A stretch of DNA of 64,000 bases, taken from contig CM075760.1 in NCBI GenBank assembly GCA_037974335.1, forward strand, positions 23,607,538 to 23,671,537, given 5' to 3'. The notes beneath the pieces were generated by a model, which saw only the letters and a program-made list of their open reading frames with translations, was not told the DNA's origin and searched no databases. Below are positions 30,200 through 40,199 of the stretch, in pieces. Origin of the DNA: Prionace glauca (Eukaryota > Chordata > Chondrichthyes > Carcharhiniformes > Carcharhinidae). Made by a program: the position numbers and the translations under genes. Each line of letters opens with the position of its first letter. Within the stretch, counting starts at the first letter, position 1.

Positions 30200-31870
30200 G
30201 TGAGGCAAACATTGTGATCAGAGTCAGTCTGAAATGGAACCTGAAATCGTGGTGATTTCTCAATCTTTTACTGAGAATATTTTTATGAATAACAAATATG
30301 TTGCAAAATTAAAACACCGGGACACTTAAAAGAATGAGCTTGAGAATATCTTTGTAAGTTTTAATGTCCCGAAGTGTTTTATGTAATAAACACAGCAGCT
30401 ATTTTTGGATTCACAATGATATTATTTCATTCAGTAATATTGTAGTGCTCTGTCTGTGTCCGTCATTGTGATTATTGAACACATTCCGAACAGGATGTTT
30501 CTCTTGCTGTTTTTGGAAACAGTGACCATGTGGCACCTTCAGCTGAGAGGGAAGATGGTACCCCAGATTTAACAGGTCATCGAGAGGCTGACAGCTCTGA
30601 CGGTGCAGCATTTCTAAACACTGCGCTGTCTCCTCGGTAAGTTCCCGGAGTGTTGTTCCGGATAGACTGCCGGTTTCTCCTGGAGGGGAAAGAATCTCTG
30701 AAGGGACTGAAGACAGAATCCGGGAAGTCCCAATGCGTGGTGACCATTCATTAACCTATTCTGGGAAAAAAAAACAAACTGAAATAACGAAAATGAAATT
30801 AAAGATAAACATTATCGGTTCCCCTTGGAAACAGAAAGACAATGAACGCAACCTGTACAAACAGGTATCCCTCGAAAAAAGAGATCGAACTTTTAATGAT
30901 GTAGCGCCTTTCACAGACTCCAGAGGTCAAATGGGACTTGCGAACCTAAGGAATTTCATTTTCATTATAGTTGTTGTGGTTACAAACTTCATCACCGCAG
31001 GAGGCAGTGAGAATGTTTAATTCTCAATCAGAAATTCTCGTCACTCTGACCCTGGAGTAAAGGGATTAGGGAATTTAAATATGTGCCGGTTTCATTTAAC
31101 TTGTCACAAATTTGAACCAAATAATGGACACCTTTCCCCCTCTCTTCCCCCTTTCCTCCCAGCCTCGCTCTTTCTCTTTCTGCTACATTGAGGAGCCATT
31201 TGGACGATCCATATTGTCCTGAACGACTTACTCAAATTACCCAATGGCATTAGAATACAATACTGTATAGAGATCACTCTCTGAGCCTCCTGTCCCCACC
31301 TCATCCTCTGCATCATGCCCTGACGTGGTGCTAAGTGACCACAGATTTCCATTAGATTGCTCCATGATTCTGCCAGACAAATTACTGCAGTGGTTTTCAT
31401 TACCTCCTGCAGTATGTGTGAGCAGGAAACTCTCCTGTTCTCCCCACCTGTCATTAGGTATATTAGAAGAATTGAGACCGTGATGTTCAACATTTGGTGA
31501 CGAGGTGAAGAACACATCTCAGTAGCCAGAAGGCCGCACCCAAAGCTTCTTGTCCAGAAGACCTTCTGTGCTGGGTCTTCCGTAATTCACTTATAAGCTC
31601 TTGCTCTAAATTCACTGCGGTTTGTGGTGACAAGACGCACAGATATTTCCTGTAACTCCAGCTGTCACCTGTTACAGGGGGAACTGACGGTTCTACAAGG
31701 TTTAGCGAAAGGGAACGTCATCGGTGAAGCAATGATCCTCTATGTTGTTCTCGAATGTTGTTGTATGATATCGCTGGGTTTATATTGCGGCAGTTTATTA
31801 TGGATTTTATTACTTCGATGTTAGTACTTCTATATCTGATACCTTTGTTATTGTTTTTAGTTTTCTCCAT
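30200..31870. other. Centre of the V palindrome, non-coding
   Basis: No gene recognised. 30895-30950 (GTAGCGCCTTTCACAGACTC) resembles a common shark dispersed repeat. 31230-31520 has open frames on minus without any domain. The mid-point of the palindrome, from paired landmarks, lies at roughly 30.8-31.2 kb. No hairpin could be seen at the centre itself. Confidence 0.4.
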
Positions 31871-31879
31871 TTGCTGCTT

Positions 31880-33128
31880 GATAAGAACATAAGAACATAA
31901 GAAATAGGAGCAGGAGTAGGCCATCTGGCCCTTCGAGCCTGCCCCGCCATTCAATAAGATCATGGCTGATCTGTCGTGACTCAGCTCCACCTTCCCGCCC
32001 TCTCCCCATAACCCTTAATCCCTTCTCTTATCAAAAACCCATCAACCCGTTTCTTAAAAATATTTAGCGAGGCAGCCTCCACCACTTCAACGGGCAGAGA
32101 ATTCCAGAGATTCACCACCCTTTGAGTGAAGAAGTTCCTCCTCAACTCTGTTCTAAACCGCCCCCCCTTTATCTTGAGGCTGTGCCCCCTAGTCCTACTG
32201 TCTTTTTTGAGCGAGAACAGTCTCTCCACCTCTATCCTATCCATCCCATTCATCATCTTATACGTCTCAATGAGATCTCCCCTCATTCTTCTAAACTCTA
32301 ACGAGTACAAGCCTAGTTTATTCAGCCTCTCCTCATAGCTCAATCCCCTCAACTCCGGTATCAGCCGAGTAAACCTCCTCTGCACTCCCTCCAGGGCCAA
32401 AACATCCTTGCGCAGGTGCGGCGCCCAAAACTGCACACAGTACTCCAGCTGCGGCCTCACCAATGCCCTATACAGCTGCAGCAAGACCTCCCTACTTTTA
32501 TATTCAATCCCCTTCGCTATGAAGGCCAGCATCCCATTCGCCTTCCTGACCACCTGCTGCACCTGCAAGCTGGGTTTTTGCGACTCATGCACAAGGACCC
32601 CGAGGTCCCTCTGCACCGTCGCCTGCTGCAGTTTTTCGCCCCGTAAGTAATAGTCCTTCCTACCATTCCTCCTACCAAAGTGGACCACCTCACACTTGCC
32701 AACATTAAATTCCATTTGCCATTTCCTGGCCCATTCGCCCAGCCTATCTAGATCCTTCTGCAGACTCTCCACACCCTCCGCACAATTTGCCTTTCCCCCA
32801 ATCTTGGTGTCATCAGCAAATTTCGACACCCTGCACTCGGTTCCCTCCTCCAGATCATCTATATAAATGGTAAATAGCTGAGGCCCCAGCACCGACCCCT
32901 GGGGCACCCCACTAGTCACCAACCGCCAATCCGAATAGCATCCATTGACCCCCACTCTCTGCCTCCTATTTGACAACCAATCCTCTATCCACGCTAACAC
33001 CCTACCCCCAACTCCATGTCCCCTGACCTTCTGCAATAACCTCTTGTGAGGTACCTTGTCAAACGCCTTCTGAAAATCCAGAAAGACCACATCCACCGGC
33101 TCTCCTCCATCCACTGCCCTAGACACAT
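31880..33128 (-). mobile_element. CR1-like LINE, young 5'-truncated copy
   Basis: Minus translation covers DVVFLDFQKAFDKVPHKRLL through KFADDTKIGGKA, QRDLGVLVHES, RFFTQ-type C-terminus and the final GIKGYGERAGRWS. The frame is uninterrupted. It is nearly identical to the copies at 8.2-9.5 and 51.4-53.0 kb. The ORF starts abruptly at DVSRAV near 33125, where 5' truncation occurred; the N-terminal residues of the open frame beyond that are host sequence. The 3' tail is on the left: GAACATAAGAACATAAGAAA at 31883. Confidence 0.9.
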
Positions 33129-33357
33129 CCTGATATTGATACAAGATCATTTGTCTGTTTTCTGATGAGTGAAGGAGTAATTTGTATATTTCTAATGTGG
33201 GTTTTTCTGCAAGTTCTATTGTTAGAAACAATAAAATATATTGTTTTAATTCCATCATATAACTCACAAGAAGAACATTTTCTATCGATATGGCTTGAAA
33301 CATGCTCTCTGCTAACGGCCATGGGATTTTTGGCTCCACAGTCCCCATGTCGAGTGA
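33129..33357. other. Non-coding stretch between the LINE and the V5 RSS
   Basis: No gene seen. This is V5 downstream flank on minus. Confidence 0.4.
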
Positions 33358-33395
33358 GTTATTTTTCAGGCTTTGCATCTCTCTGTTTCACTGTG
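33358..33395 (-). other. RSS of V5
   Basis: On minus: heptamer CACAGTG (33389-33395, perfect), spacer 22 bp, nonamer AAAAATAAC (6 of 9). The weak nonamer would make it a poor substrate. Confidence 0.65.
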
Positions 33396-33675
33396 TCTCA
33401 CTGCACTGTATCCACCACAGCATCACACAGGTCGACCGTGTTAACAGTGAGACCGGTGGATCCTTTCTCACTGTCCACAGATACTTTAAATCTTCCCTCA
33501 GTTGTTTCATCTCTGAATGTGGAAACGAGATACTCTGGAGATTGATCAGTGAATTGTCGGTATCAAAATACAAACTCATTCCCAGTAACAGTAATATTGT
33601 GATGGAGAGAGATGGTCTGTCCTTGATTTACCCGATACATCGATATCTGAAGTGTCTTCGAGTGACAAGACACAG
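33396..33675 (-). pseudogene. TCR alpha/delta-type V segment V5 (pseudogene)
   Basis: After the acceptor TTTTCACAG the minus frame reads AVSCHSKTLQISMYRVNQGQ, ISLHHNITVTGNEFVF, a TGA at the conserved Trp codon, then YRQFTDQSPEYLVS and GRFKVSVDSEKGSTGLTVN. The first Cys position reads His, the Trp is a stop, and the usual YYC motif at the end is lost. Clearly a V segment, clearly dead. No leader exon was found. Confidence 0.8.
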
Positions 33676-34096
33676 CTGTGAAAACAAGAACAAAATTAAT
33701 ATAAAGATACATACTGGGATAATTAAATAAAGTTCTTAGGCATACTGGCAAAAGGAAGTTAACGATCAGTCTATCCACCTGTCTGTCTGCATCTGACTCT
33801 GAACATCTCTACCTCTTATCAATCTGTCTATTTACCTATCTTTTTCTAGAATATTTATTTAGATAATTGACAGACAGATTTTTCTGCCTGTCTCTTTAAT
33901 TTGCTTTTGGAACAACGAAACAGTTTTTTTTTAAAAAAAACTTAATATGCTTCGATAATCTGCATCTTTAATGACAACTTTAGGATGTTAGAACGCTATC
34001 TAGATAGAACATTAAATGTGGGAAAGTAACATTCAAGAACATCAATTTCTGATTTGCAGAAAACTTAAAAGTGCAGCGGAGACACAGCAGTGAACA

Positions 34097-34135
34097 GGAT
34101 ATTGTACAGGGGGATCCGCTCTTTGTCTCACTGTG
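34097..34135 (-). other. RSS of V6
   Basis: Minus: heptamer CACAGTG perfect (34129-34135), spacer 23 bp, nonamer ACAATATCC (7 of 9). Confidence 0.85.
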
Positions 34136-34560
34136 TCTGCTTCGCACAGAGATACATTCCGGAGAACAGAACGTCTCATCTATAGAAATGGTGTAGGAAT
34201 TCTTTACTCGGTCAAAGGACAGTGTGTAACTTCCTTTGGTCGAATTCCCCTGGTAAATGGAGGCGATAAATGCCGGAGGTTCTCTCAGTGTTTGTCTGTA
34301 CCAGGCTACTGTATCGCCTGTAGCAACAGAGAGCCGACACTTGAATTCAACCCGCTCCCCTTCCCGAGACACGACCTGCTCAGGATGAGAGCTCTGATCC
34401 TCACACTGAACAGCTGTGAACAGAAGAAAATCACTCATAAACTATACGTTACGAAGAGATTGTTAAAAATAATCAGTCTGAGTAAATCAATAAACTCACA
34501 CAATATCAGCAGCATCAGAGCTCCAACTGGAAATAACTCTTTGCGGGGATTTCTCTTCAT
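34136..34560 (-). pseudogene. TCR alpha/delta-type V segment V6 (late frameshift)
   Basis: Leader exon 34560-34500 encodes MKRNPRKELFPVGALMLLIL and ends at a GTGAGT donor. The V exon starts at 34413 after CTGTTCACAG and reads in phase SVQCEDQSSHPEQV, VEFKCRLSVATGDTVAWYRQ and KNSYTISIDETF. The final framework then continues in a different frame (GMYLCAKQ) up to the RSS, so a single small indel near 34165-34180 separates the two. Everything else is intact, so the loss looks recent. Upstream flank 34600-34860 matches that of V10. Confidence 0.82.
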
Positions 34561-36153
34561 GATTGATGAAGATACACAAGAGCATCAATCAGGATCTACT
34601 CTCTAAACTGGGACTTGCAGCTGAGGCCCAGACTCTGAATGCTGGGGAAGGAGAGGAGGGGCGAGAGCTTCACATTCCCCCATTCAATGTGTGACCCAAG
34701 GGCCACACTGTCACCGATTGGATAATTATGGGATATCGGTATCTGACGTTTCTCACGGTGCCACTCAGCAATTGGCTGTTTCTCAACCCAGAAACCATTT
34801 GAACCGTCACTGCTTCCGAGCATCTCCTTCCTCACTGCAGCAACAAAGTAAATTGTGTTGCAAGAATTGTGCTGTGGCGTCTTTCTAATTGAAAAGAACC
34901 GTTCATAATCTTGGAACCGTAAATTGTTGTAGCACTAACAGAGACCATTCGGCCCATTGCTCACGTACTGTCTCAGTTGATGGGTTATCCACTTATTCTT
35001 TATCGGCACTTGCATTCAATGTATCTTATATTCTTAAAAATTCCATTTGCTGGTCAAATATTTATCCACTTGTTTCTGAAAATTACTTATAGATTATCCA
35101 TATTACAGTTTGGCATGAGCCATCGCATCGTCTAATAGTCGACTGCTCAAACCGCAGTCTGTTAATCGCTCCCTCCACTGCATAAAGATCAGGGGAAATA
35201 CCGCCATCCAGTCACGCATTGAGGGGCGAGCCGATTGTCTCTGCTCCTTTTCAACCTTTTCCAAACCTGCCTTGATTGGATACAAGTCTGACAATCACTT
35301 CTGAACAGAATTGCTGCTCCACAGAAAATACTCCCATTTGCTCAATTCTCCGCTGAGTATATTGCTCTCTCATTCCCTCACCATCTTTCCCAGTCTCTCT
35401 TAAACACTATCACTGAGGTTAACGCTAAAGGTTTGAAGAGTCACTGAACGGACCCATGTGTGTTTGAACTGTGTTGTCGACAATGATGTGTGCAGGCTTA
35501 CATGTACCGCCTTGTGTTCTGAAACCTGCTTCTTGTAAATAAACCTCGGAGTCTGTATCTGTTTAATACCATCTGTAGCTGGTTCTCCATGTTTTTTTTG
35601 TTTTAATGTTTATTTATCGGTGTTACAAGAAGGATTACATTAACACTGCAATGAAGTTTATTTGAAAATGCCTTAGGCGGGATCATGAGCAAAGCTCAAA
35701 TTTATCAATAGAGCGATTTCCAATGGTTGCTCTTTCGGTGACACGTTTCAGAAAATTGAACCATTTAAATAACAATTAAATATTAGTAATGTTAAACAAA
35801 AATCACAATCTACTTTGTTAAAGTTTCTCTTTATTTATCTGACCTTTAATCTATCACGCTAAGTGCTTTCTTTTTCAATGTCTTCCACTTTTTTTCAATA
35901 ATTTCCTCATTTTCTGTCCACTTCTCAATGAAGATTCAACTTTTCTAATTCCAATTGCTGCTCACTCATTCCGGCTTCCGTGTCCCTTCTCCCTTCTCCA
36001 TCTCTGTTTTCATCTACCTTCATTTCTGACGGAATGTTAATCAGTAGATTCTATATTTTATTTTGCGTTGCGTTCATTTCGTTTGTTAATGGGCGTTTTA
36101 TTATAATTCCACCACTCTACCAATACTCCAGGATGTCTCTCGCAGTCGGTGCA

Positions 36154-36192
36154 GGTTTTTGTATGGGACCACCCTGTGTTTGTCACATTGTG
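36154..36192 (-). other. RSS of V7
   Basis: Minus: heptamer CACAATG (6 of 7), spacer 23 bp, nonamer ACAAAAACC (perfect). Confidence 0.88.
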
Positions 36193-36525
36193 CCTCACGG
36201 CACAGAGATAGGTGGCGGTGTCTGTAACTCCGGCGTCTCTCACAGTCAGGGCGCTGAATTTGTTGCCTCCGCCGATTGAGGCAGTGATCCTCTGGCTTTC
36301 ATCGGATTCTCTTGTGGCCATCACCAGATACTGCGGTGACTGATTCGGGGACTGTCTGTACCAATGCAAGCTGTAAAAATCAGTGGCCGTGGTACAGTTC
36401 ATGGATACGGTTCCCCCTTCATTCACAACCATCCGCCGAGGGAGCTGCGTCACCTCATCTGCTCCATTCACCCCAGTGCAGGTCAGAGTGAAAAACAGCA
36501 AAGAGAATCTGTGAATTCGGAGCAT
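36193..36525 (-). CDS. TCR alpha/delta-type V segment V7, apparently functional, no leader intron
   Basis: One uninterrupted 333-nt exon of 111 codons, the same length as V3. The signal peptide is MLRIHRFSLLFFTLTCTGVN, then GADEVTQLPRRMVVNEGGTV, Cys in VSMNCTTATDF, Trp in LHWYRQSPNQSPQYLV, and TDTATYLCAVR. An ATG 33 nt upstream is in frame, but the one at 36525 aligns with the V3 start and begins a proper signal peptide. V7 is the mirror copy of V3, differing mainly in the CDR1 region (SAFPSLS versus TDFYSLH) and at scattered sites. Function as for V3, with transcription toward the opposite side. Confidence 0.88.
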
Positions 36526-37170
36526 TTTACAGGTCACATCAAACTTCTGCTGAAACAATTGTCCAGGGAGTTCAGTGTAGAATTAGAATATGGATCTAAT
36601 CACAAGAATTAATAAGGATTCACAAACGCGCTCCAATTATAACTGAGGCGCCCCTCTGTCGACCTGATGAAAGAAGCTGAGACTCGCTCACGGATGTCGA
36701 TTCTACTGGAATCTGACATAAAGAATTGAAGCCGGAATAAATAAACCCCATCAGTAACCCCATGTTTCCGGTGACAAATCTCGTCCCACGTGTCTACCTA
36801 GGAAACTGTTTCATCCGATCTGAACATTGACTGAACCCAGCTGAGGGTGAATCCATTCACTGGCAGCCAGCTCACCAACTACTAACCCCACAGCACCACC
36901 CCGGACACAGGGAAATGCAGTGAGAACCTCCCGAGACACGGCAGGCAGCAAAATATACAGGATGAAGTTTGGAAATTTTGTCTTCGAATATCCAACTCCC
37001 CCTTATGCAGAGCGACAATGCGGCATTTGGGTTGTTTGGGGACTATTCCCAACGGGGAACTGTGAACCAAACACATTTCATATTGACTTTCATTATATAA
37101 ACATGGTTTAAAACTGAACTAAATATTCAGTCTGTCTGATCTATTTCCGTTCGGACACTTTTTTTTCCAG

Positions 37171-37445
37171 GTCTGAACCATGGCGATTCTATCACTCAGT
37201 CGCTATCCTCAGAAATAGAGGCGGAAGGAGAAACAGTGACTTTATTTGTACTTATAATGTAACAATAAGCAAGTACAATTTATACTGGTACCGGCAACAT
37301 CCAGATATACAGCCCCTGTTTATATTGAAGAAAAACTCGATATTTGGTGAAGATATATCCGTTTCTTTTTCGAGTTTCAGGTACCGAGTAAATTCATCAA
37401 TTTGACGGGTATGTAGCTGATTGACGCTGTGCTATCGCTGGGACT
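37171..37445 (+). pseudogene. TCR alpha/delta-type V segment V8 (pseudogene)
   Basis: After the acceptor TTTTTTCCAG the reading is GDSITQSLSSEIEAEGETVT, then a frame break before CTYNVTISKYNLYWYRQHPD and a later stop in FR3. The Trp is kept. Mirror copy of V2; the two are broken at different sites, so each died after the duplication or independently. Confidence 0.8.
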
Positions 37446-37484
37446 CACAGTGATGGAAAGCAGTCTGACTGTTGTACAAAGACA
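37446..37484 (+). other. RSS of V8
   Basis: Heptamer CACAGTG perfect, spacer 23 bp, nonamer ACAAAGACA (7 of 9). The V2 copy has lost its heptamer. Confidence 0.85.
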
Positions 37485-37880
37485 GCATTTAAATATAATT
37501 GAACCCTGTTTGCTGCGGGTTGCACAACATCGCGGGCAGATGCAACAGCAATGTGACTGTCAGCAACACACAAGAGGTCTCATTAACCTGGGATCAACAC
37601 AAGTTTCCTGCTACGTCAGTCATTATGTCTCTATGAGTCTGTGAGATCTCTCAGTAGTGAGCTGGCTGATATTGAAAGAAAACAACTCGAGCTGGGCTGC
37701 TTTCGGCATCTCGATAGGGAAACGGGTGCACTTTTCCAGATGGGGTTGCAGGAATGTAACCCTTCTCTGTAAATTAGCAGCTGCAAATTCTGGGTTACTC
37801 AGCAACACAAACCTTCCAGCATTAAGGAAACATTCTGAAGTTTATTGGGGGAATTCTATTCTCAATATCTATTTTAAAGG

Positions 37881-38689
37881 TAGTAAGAAGTCTCTCAACA
37901 CCAGTGGAGAGACCATGCAGACGCTGCGACAACGAATGAACACCACTCGATAATCACCAGGCAGGAGTGTTCCCTTCCTGTTCGTGAACACTTTAGCAGT
38001 CATGGGCATTCAGCCTCTGATCTTACATAGAACCCTACAGTGCAGAAACAGGCCCTTCGGCCCATCGAGTCTGCACCGAACACAATCCCACCCAGACCCT
38101 ATCCCCATATCCCTACACATTTACCTGCTAATCCCTCTAACCTACACATCCCAGGGCACTAAGGGGCAATTTTAGCATAGCCAATGAACCTAACCCGCAC
38201 ATTTTTGGACTGTGGGAGGAAACCGGAGCACCCGGAGAAAACCCACGCAGACACGAGGAGAATGTGCAAACTCCACACAGGCAGTGACCCGAGCCGGGAA
38301 TCGAACCCAGGACCCTGGAGCTGTGAAGCAGCAGTGCTAACCACTGTGCTACCGTGCCGCTTCTGGTAAGCGTTCTCCATGGTGGCCTCCATGACACACG
38401 ACAACATAGAATCGCTGAACAGAAACTAACAGCCAAATTCCGCTCACATGAGGACTCAACCGGGATCTTGGTCCATGTCATACTATCTGTAACTCCCACG
38501 ACTTGCCTGGGCTTGCAAAATCTCACTGACTATCCTAGGAGACAATACATACCTCTTTAACTTGTGTTTGGCCCTCTCTCCACTCACACTGCCTGTACCT
38601 TTCAGACTTGATTACATGTGAAGATCGCATTCCAACTATTATCTTGTAAATTGAGTTTGTGTCTGTATATGATCTGTTTCTTCACATCA
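37881..38689. mobile_element. Composite retroelement insertion in the right arm, 11-bp target duplication
   Basis: TATTTTAAAGG flanks it at 37870-37880 and 38690-38700. The left arm has a single TATTTTAAAG at the matching point (on minus near 23610). The insert opens TAGTAAGAAGTCTCTCAACA, the inverted tail of the same family as the 12-kb foldback, and contains the family body (CCACGACTTGCCTGGGCTTG, GAGACAATACATACCTCTTT) at 38485-38640. A tRNA-headed SINE is nested inside. Confidence 0.8.
38022..38365 (-). mobile_element. tRNA-headed SINE, well preserved
   Basis: On plus it runs from TACATAGAACCCTACAGTGC and GGCCCATCGAGTCTGCACCG through GGGAGGAAACCGGAGCACCC to GGGAATCGAACCCAGGACCC and GCTAACCACTGTGCTACCGT. 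Read on minus, the last part is a tRNA-like head with A box TAGCACAGTGG and B box GGTTCGATTCC. Confidence 0.85.
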
Positions 38690-39004
38690 TATTTTAAAGG
38701 TCACAGTCACTTCCATGCGAAATTTCCTCGTTGTGTATACACTTTCTCTGAAGCAGCTAAACTCTCGGATCAAATAAACCCAGAGAACAGGCCGTGGTAA
38801 AAAGACTTCAGCACCTGATGGGGATTGAGTTGAAGAATACTTGACAGGCACGGAAACTGGATCAAAAGACAATTGCTAAACAAAAGAGATCAGAAAAATA
38901 TAAGAAGATCAGCGAGCTCAACTGCGTTGAAATTAAGTAATATAATTCGTCAAATGTTCCTTTCCTCTTGTTGAGGTTGTGTCCTGCACTGATGTTTTAG
39001 GAAG

Positions 39005-39064
39005 TGAGAATATTATCAAATAAATCGGTTGGACTAAAACCTGGTGTTGTCAGACTTTTTACTG
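39005..39064. mobile_element. Sixty-bp retroelement snippet with 12-bp target duplication
   Basis: TGTTTTAGGAAG occurs at 38993-39004 and 39065-39076. Between them is a 60-bp piece identical, as far as can be read, to part of the right arm of the 12-kb foldback (near 12675-12735). The left-arm counterpart near 23290 has one uninterrupted copy of the target. Confidence 0.8.
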
Positions 39065-39124
39065 TGTTTTAGGAAGGCGCATGTGATTCTCTCAGTGGAA
39101 GGTGAATCTGTTCATCGGTGTGAG

Positions 39125-39139
39125 AGCACCCTCTGGTGG
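39125..39139 (-). promoter_or_regulatory. CTCF-like motif beside V9
   Basis: The complement of AGCACCCTCTGGTGG is CCACCAGAGGGTGCT, the same 15-mer as beside V1 and in the same position and direction relative to the V segment. Confidence 0.55.
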
Positions 39140-39184
39140 CAGCTTGCTGGAACTCCCAGTCTGGGGTTTTGTTCGATCGACAGC

Positions 39185-39435
39185 AGTGGTCCAGAAATAC
39201 ACAGCGTTGCCAGAGAGAAGAGCCCCGGATTAGTTAAAAGAGCAGTTTTGTTTCCTTTGTGCAAACAGTAGAAAGTTTGGCAAATCTTGAGATAAGTATC
39301 CGCACTGCATTCTTATTGAGTATAAAGGACCTGGATATACCAGAACAGAGTTGGTTCACGGTAGGTTGTTGACTAACCACAGTCCGGTATTGTGCTCTGT
39401 CCTTCTTGAATTGTTAATTCAGAAGGAGCCTGGAC
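39185..39435 (-). pseudogene. TCR alpha/delta-type V segment V9 (pseudogene)
   Basis: Mirror of V1. The minus strand reads PTLFWYIQ, then a truncated FR2/FR3, and an AVYFW sequence where V1 has AVYFC, so the second conserved Cys is Trp. The RSS is damaged: a nonamer-like ACAAAACCC remains, but the heptamer region is shortened. Upstream stops as in V1. Confidence 0.72.
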
Positions 39436-40034
39436 AACGAATCATAACTATTGGTTCTTGTAACACACTGTTCCAAAAGTCAGAAATTAAACACAACTCC
39501 TAAATAACACACTGACTGTACAGAGACTCAACACACAGCAAGAACATTATTATCAGTGAGGAATAAGGGGAATACATGGTAATTCTTTCGAGTTCTTTCT
39601 TTCGAGAAAATACAGGTTATTCTCGATGTGTTGATTCTTCCAATCTAATTCACAGTGTATCCCAGGTCAGAAACTGGCTTCATTTACTCAGAAACTGAGG
39701 CCGTTTTTCAGGGGTATGCCTGGAAGTTCTGTCAGTACTGATCGAAGTGGCTCACCAATAAATGAGAGTCAGAATTAATTATTTAGTCTCACTGTTCCTC
39801 TTTCTCTTTCTGACATCTTCAGGGTTCCACCTTCTTTCTTCTGGTCTCTGTCTCTATCGTCCTGCCATTCTTTTCGAAGTGCCATGAAAATGCAGAGTTT
39901 AGAAAATGTAACTTGTCTGAGAATGTCATTTCAAAAATTCCCCTTAAAAATACTTTGTTAATAGTAAAATTTCTCAATGTTTTACTGATTAAAAACTCCA
40001 ACATTACTGTTCCGCATCATAAACATCTGCTTCA

Positions 40035-40145
40035 TTATTATAGAACCCTACAGTGCAGAAACAGGCCCTTCGGCCCATCGAGTCTGCACCGAACACAATC
40101 CCACCCAGACCCTATTCCCATATCCCTACACTTCCCTGCACATTC
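40035..40145 (-). mobile_element. Truncated tRNA-headed SINE
   Basis: TATAGAACCCTACAGTGCAG to CATATCCCTACACTTCCCTG on plus is the tail half of the family at 38022. It marks roughly the outer limit of recognisable right-arm homology. Confidence 0.7.
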
Positions 40146-40199
40146 CTATTATATCTTTCTTTTACAGATCAAGTGATGGGTTGAATTTTGGACGCTGCA

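Noticed and set aside
33119-33378. N-terminal extension of the LINE ORF at 32 kb (MQSLKNNSLDMG...)
   Set aside because: It lies outside the element in host sequence; a chance open frame fused to the truncated RT.
29832-33675. V4 and V5 as mirror partners
   Set aside because: They face each other across the centre but belong to different V families, with no shared flanks seen.
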